DNA of 6,689 bases from Pseudomonadota bacterium (GTDB lineage: Bacteria > Pseudomonadota > Alphaproteobacteria > Rhodospirillales > 2-02-FULL-58-16). The stretch's first letter is position 1, and each line of letters starts with the position of its first letter. A program made the position numbers and the translations under genes. The stretch spans positions 1 through 6,689 of the forward strand of contig JACZWD010000147.1 in assembly GCA_022572335.1 (NCBI GenBank), given 5' to 3'. The notes below the pieces were generated by a model. The model was not told the origin of the DNA and did no database searches. It saw only the letters and a list, made by a program, of their open reading frames with translations. This document shows, in pieces, positions 5,836 through 6,689 of this stretch.

Positions 5836-5932
5836 GGGAGCGTTCTCCTCTGTAATCGAGCGAGCACCGCTTTCGTAAGGGCCCTGACGAAGGCGCCCCG
5901 TCGGCGGCCATGGTCAGGCACCGCCGGCGTCG
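5836..5932 (-). promoter_or_regulatory. ROSE-type RNA thermometer in the hsp20 5' leader
   Basis: In ROSE elements the ribosome-binding site is hidden at low temperature in a hairpin held by a U(U/C)GCU motif with a bulged G, and it opens on heating. Read on the - strand, UCGCU (5863 to 5859) pairs with AGGA of the Shine-Dalgarno (5849 to 5846) leaving G5861 bulged. Flanking pairs C5864-G5845 and C5858-G5850 close the stem, U5866-A5843 and G5867-C5842 extend it past one mismatch, and the loop is GAUUACA. Directly upstream are a second hairpin (5868-5895) and a third with stem CGGCGG/CCGCCG (5921-5926 and 5902-5907). Three consecutive hairpins in about 95 nt, the last masking the Shine-Dalgarno before an hsp20 gene, is the known ROSE architecture. 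Pairing was done by eye. Confidence 0.82.
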
Positions 5933-5938
5933 TCCCTT

Positions 5939-5970
5939 AATATCGCTACGGCCCCGCGGCCCGTCAAGGG
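5939..5970 (-). promoter_or_regulatory. Predicted promoter of hsp20, possibly RpoH-dependent
   Basis: On the - strand CCCTTGACG carries a -35 TTGACG at 5967-5962. After 17 bases comes GATATT (5944-5939) as -10, placing the start near 5933-5931. CTTGA at -35 is shared by sigma-70 and RpoH promoters in alphaproteobacteria, so either or both could act. RpoH use is inferred from the downstream heat-shock gene and leader. The 150-base gap to the upstream hlyD-like gene supports a separate hsp20 transcript. Confidence 0.6.
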
Positions 5971-5985
5971 CCCTGGCGCGCCCGT

Positions 5986-6689
5986 CTACTGCTCGCGCCC
6001 GGCGCGGGCGAAGCTGCGCGCGAGCGGCTCCAGGAGGTAGTCCAACACCGTGCGTTCCGCCGTCACCAGGTAGACCTCGGCCTGCATGCCCGGCTTCAGG
6101 GTCGAGACATCGAAATCCTGCGTCCCGGCCACCGGCACGACGCGGGCCGTGAAGTACGATTGACCGGTCACCGGATCGGTCATGCGGTCCGCCGACACCG
6201 ACGTCACCGACCCCTCCAGCAGCGGCGTGGTGCGCGCGTTGAACGCGGTGAGCCGTACCCTGGCGGGCATGCCCTCGTAGACCGTGTCGATGTCCTGGGG
6301 GTCGACGCGCACGTCGATGATCAACCGGTCCTCGTCGGGGACGATGTCGAGCAGCGTCTCCCCCGGCTGCACGACGCCGCCGGCGGTGTGCACCTGAAGG
6401 TCGACCACGGTGCCGGACTGGGGCGCCCTCACGCTGGTGCGCCCCATCACATCCTCGGCGGCGTAGATTTTCTCCTTGAGGTCGGCGATTTTCCCCTGGA
6501 CATCCTGCAACGCCTTGGCGACCTCGTTGCGGCTCTCGGTCTTGGGGATGGTAAGCTGGAGCTTGACCTCCGTGATGCTGTTCTTGGCCCGCGCGATCCG
6601 TGCCCGGTGGTCCCCGATCTCGCCCGCCATGTCGGCGGCCTGGCGTTGCAGGGCCAGCAGGAAGGATTTGCTGGCGACGCCCTTCTCGA
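5986..6689 (-). CDS. HlyD-family type I secretion membrane fusion protein (5' partial, C-terminal part)
   Basis: Membrane fusion (periplasmic adaptor) proteins link an inner-membrane ABC exporter to a TolC-type outer-membrane channel for one-step protein secretion. The frame is open to the right edge, and 19 codons precede the first visible Met at 6630 (EKGVASKSFLLALQRQAAD), so this is an internal segment of a longer gene and 6630 is not the start. The visible 233 residues show an alpha-helical coiled-coil hairpin arm (to about visible residue 75), the return to the lipoyl half-motif (SVRAPQSGTVVDLQVHTAGGVVQPGETLLDIVP), then the beta-barrel segment (VRVDPQDIDTVYEGMPARVRLTAFNA). It ends with LKPGMQAEVYLVTAERTVLDYLLEPLARSFARAGREQ, typical of HlyD/PrtE/LapC proteins of type I systems. 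An ABC exporter gene upstream, outside the window, is expected. The transported substrate cannot be told. It ends with TAG at 5986-5988. Confidence 0.92.
   Translation of the reverse strand, partial: EKGVASKSFLLALQRQAADMAGEIGDHRARIARAKNSITEVKLQLTIPKTESRNEVAKALQDVQGKIADLKEKIYAAEDVMGRTSVRAPQSGTVVDLQVHTAGGVVQPGETLLDIVPDEDRLIIDVRVDPQDIDTVYEGMPARVRLTAFNARTTPLLEGSVTSVSADRMTDPVTGQSYFTARVVPVAGTQDFDVSTLKPGMQAEVYLVTAERTVLDYLLEPLARSFARAGREQ

Noticed and set aside
5837..5848. Small GGAG-AACG-CUCC hairpin covering the hsp20 Shine-Dalgarno as the main thermosensor
   Set aside because: It has only four pairs and competes with the longer UCGCU-bulged-G hairpin, which fits the ROSE model better; it remains a possible alternative fold.

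Overview
The window is GC-rich, gene-dense bacterial chromosome. Protein sequences (long-form HPF, alphaproteobacterial-style RpoN, LptC with a YSRFV-type N-terminus, a ROSE-type leader on an hsp20 gene) suggest a Gram-negative alphaproteobacterium, perhaps of the Rhodospirillales. This placement is an inference from gene style; no search was run.

Positions 1-2296 hold lptC (5' end cut off by the window), lptA and lptB. They encode the inner-membrane anchor, the periplasmic bridge protein and the cytoplasmic ATPase of the lipopolysaccharide export machine. lptC and lptA overlap by four bases, and lptB follows after 32 bases. LptA is enlarged by an ungapped internal repeat of 97 residues.

Positions 2426-5213 hold rpoN (sigma-54), hpf (long ribosome hibernation factor) and ptsN (EIIA of the nitrogen PTS), all on the + strand. 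The order lptC-lptA-lptB-rpoN-hpf-ptsN is the same as in E. coli, but the rapZ and ptsO genes that follow there are absent here. hpf has its own good sigma-70-type promoter, so hibernation factor and EIIA-Ntr can be made independently of the lpt-rpoN transcript.

Positions 5214-5361 lie between convergent genes and consist almost entirely of two tandem copies of a 65-bp, G/C-run-rich hairpin element. It probably ends transcription from both sides and looks like a member of a dispersed repeat family.

Positions 5362-6689 are on the - strand: a small heat-shock protein gene (hsp20/ibpA type), then the C-terminal part of an HlyD-family membrane fusion protein of a type I secretion system, which runs off the right edge. 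The hsp20 leader is the most notable regulatory feature. A CCCTTGAC/GATATT promoter is followed by about 95 nt that can fold into three consecutive hairpins. The last masks the Shine-Dalgarno sequence through a UCGCU motif with a bulged G, the hallmark of a ROSE RNA thermometer.

I found no evidence of a wholly new system, tRNA or rRNA gene, CRISPR array, or insertion sequence. The best leads are the ROSE leader, the tandem hairpin repeat and the duplicated LptA.
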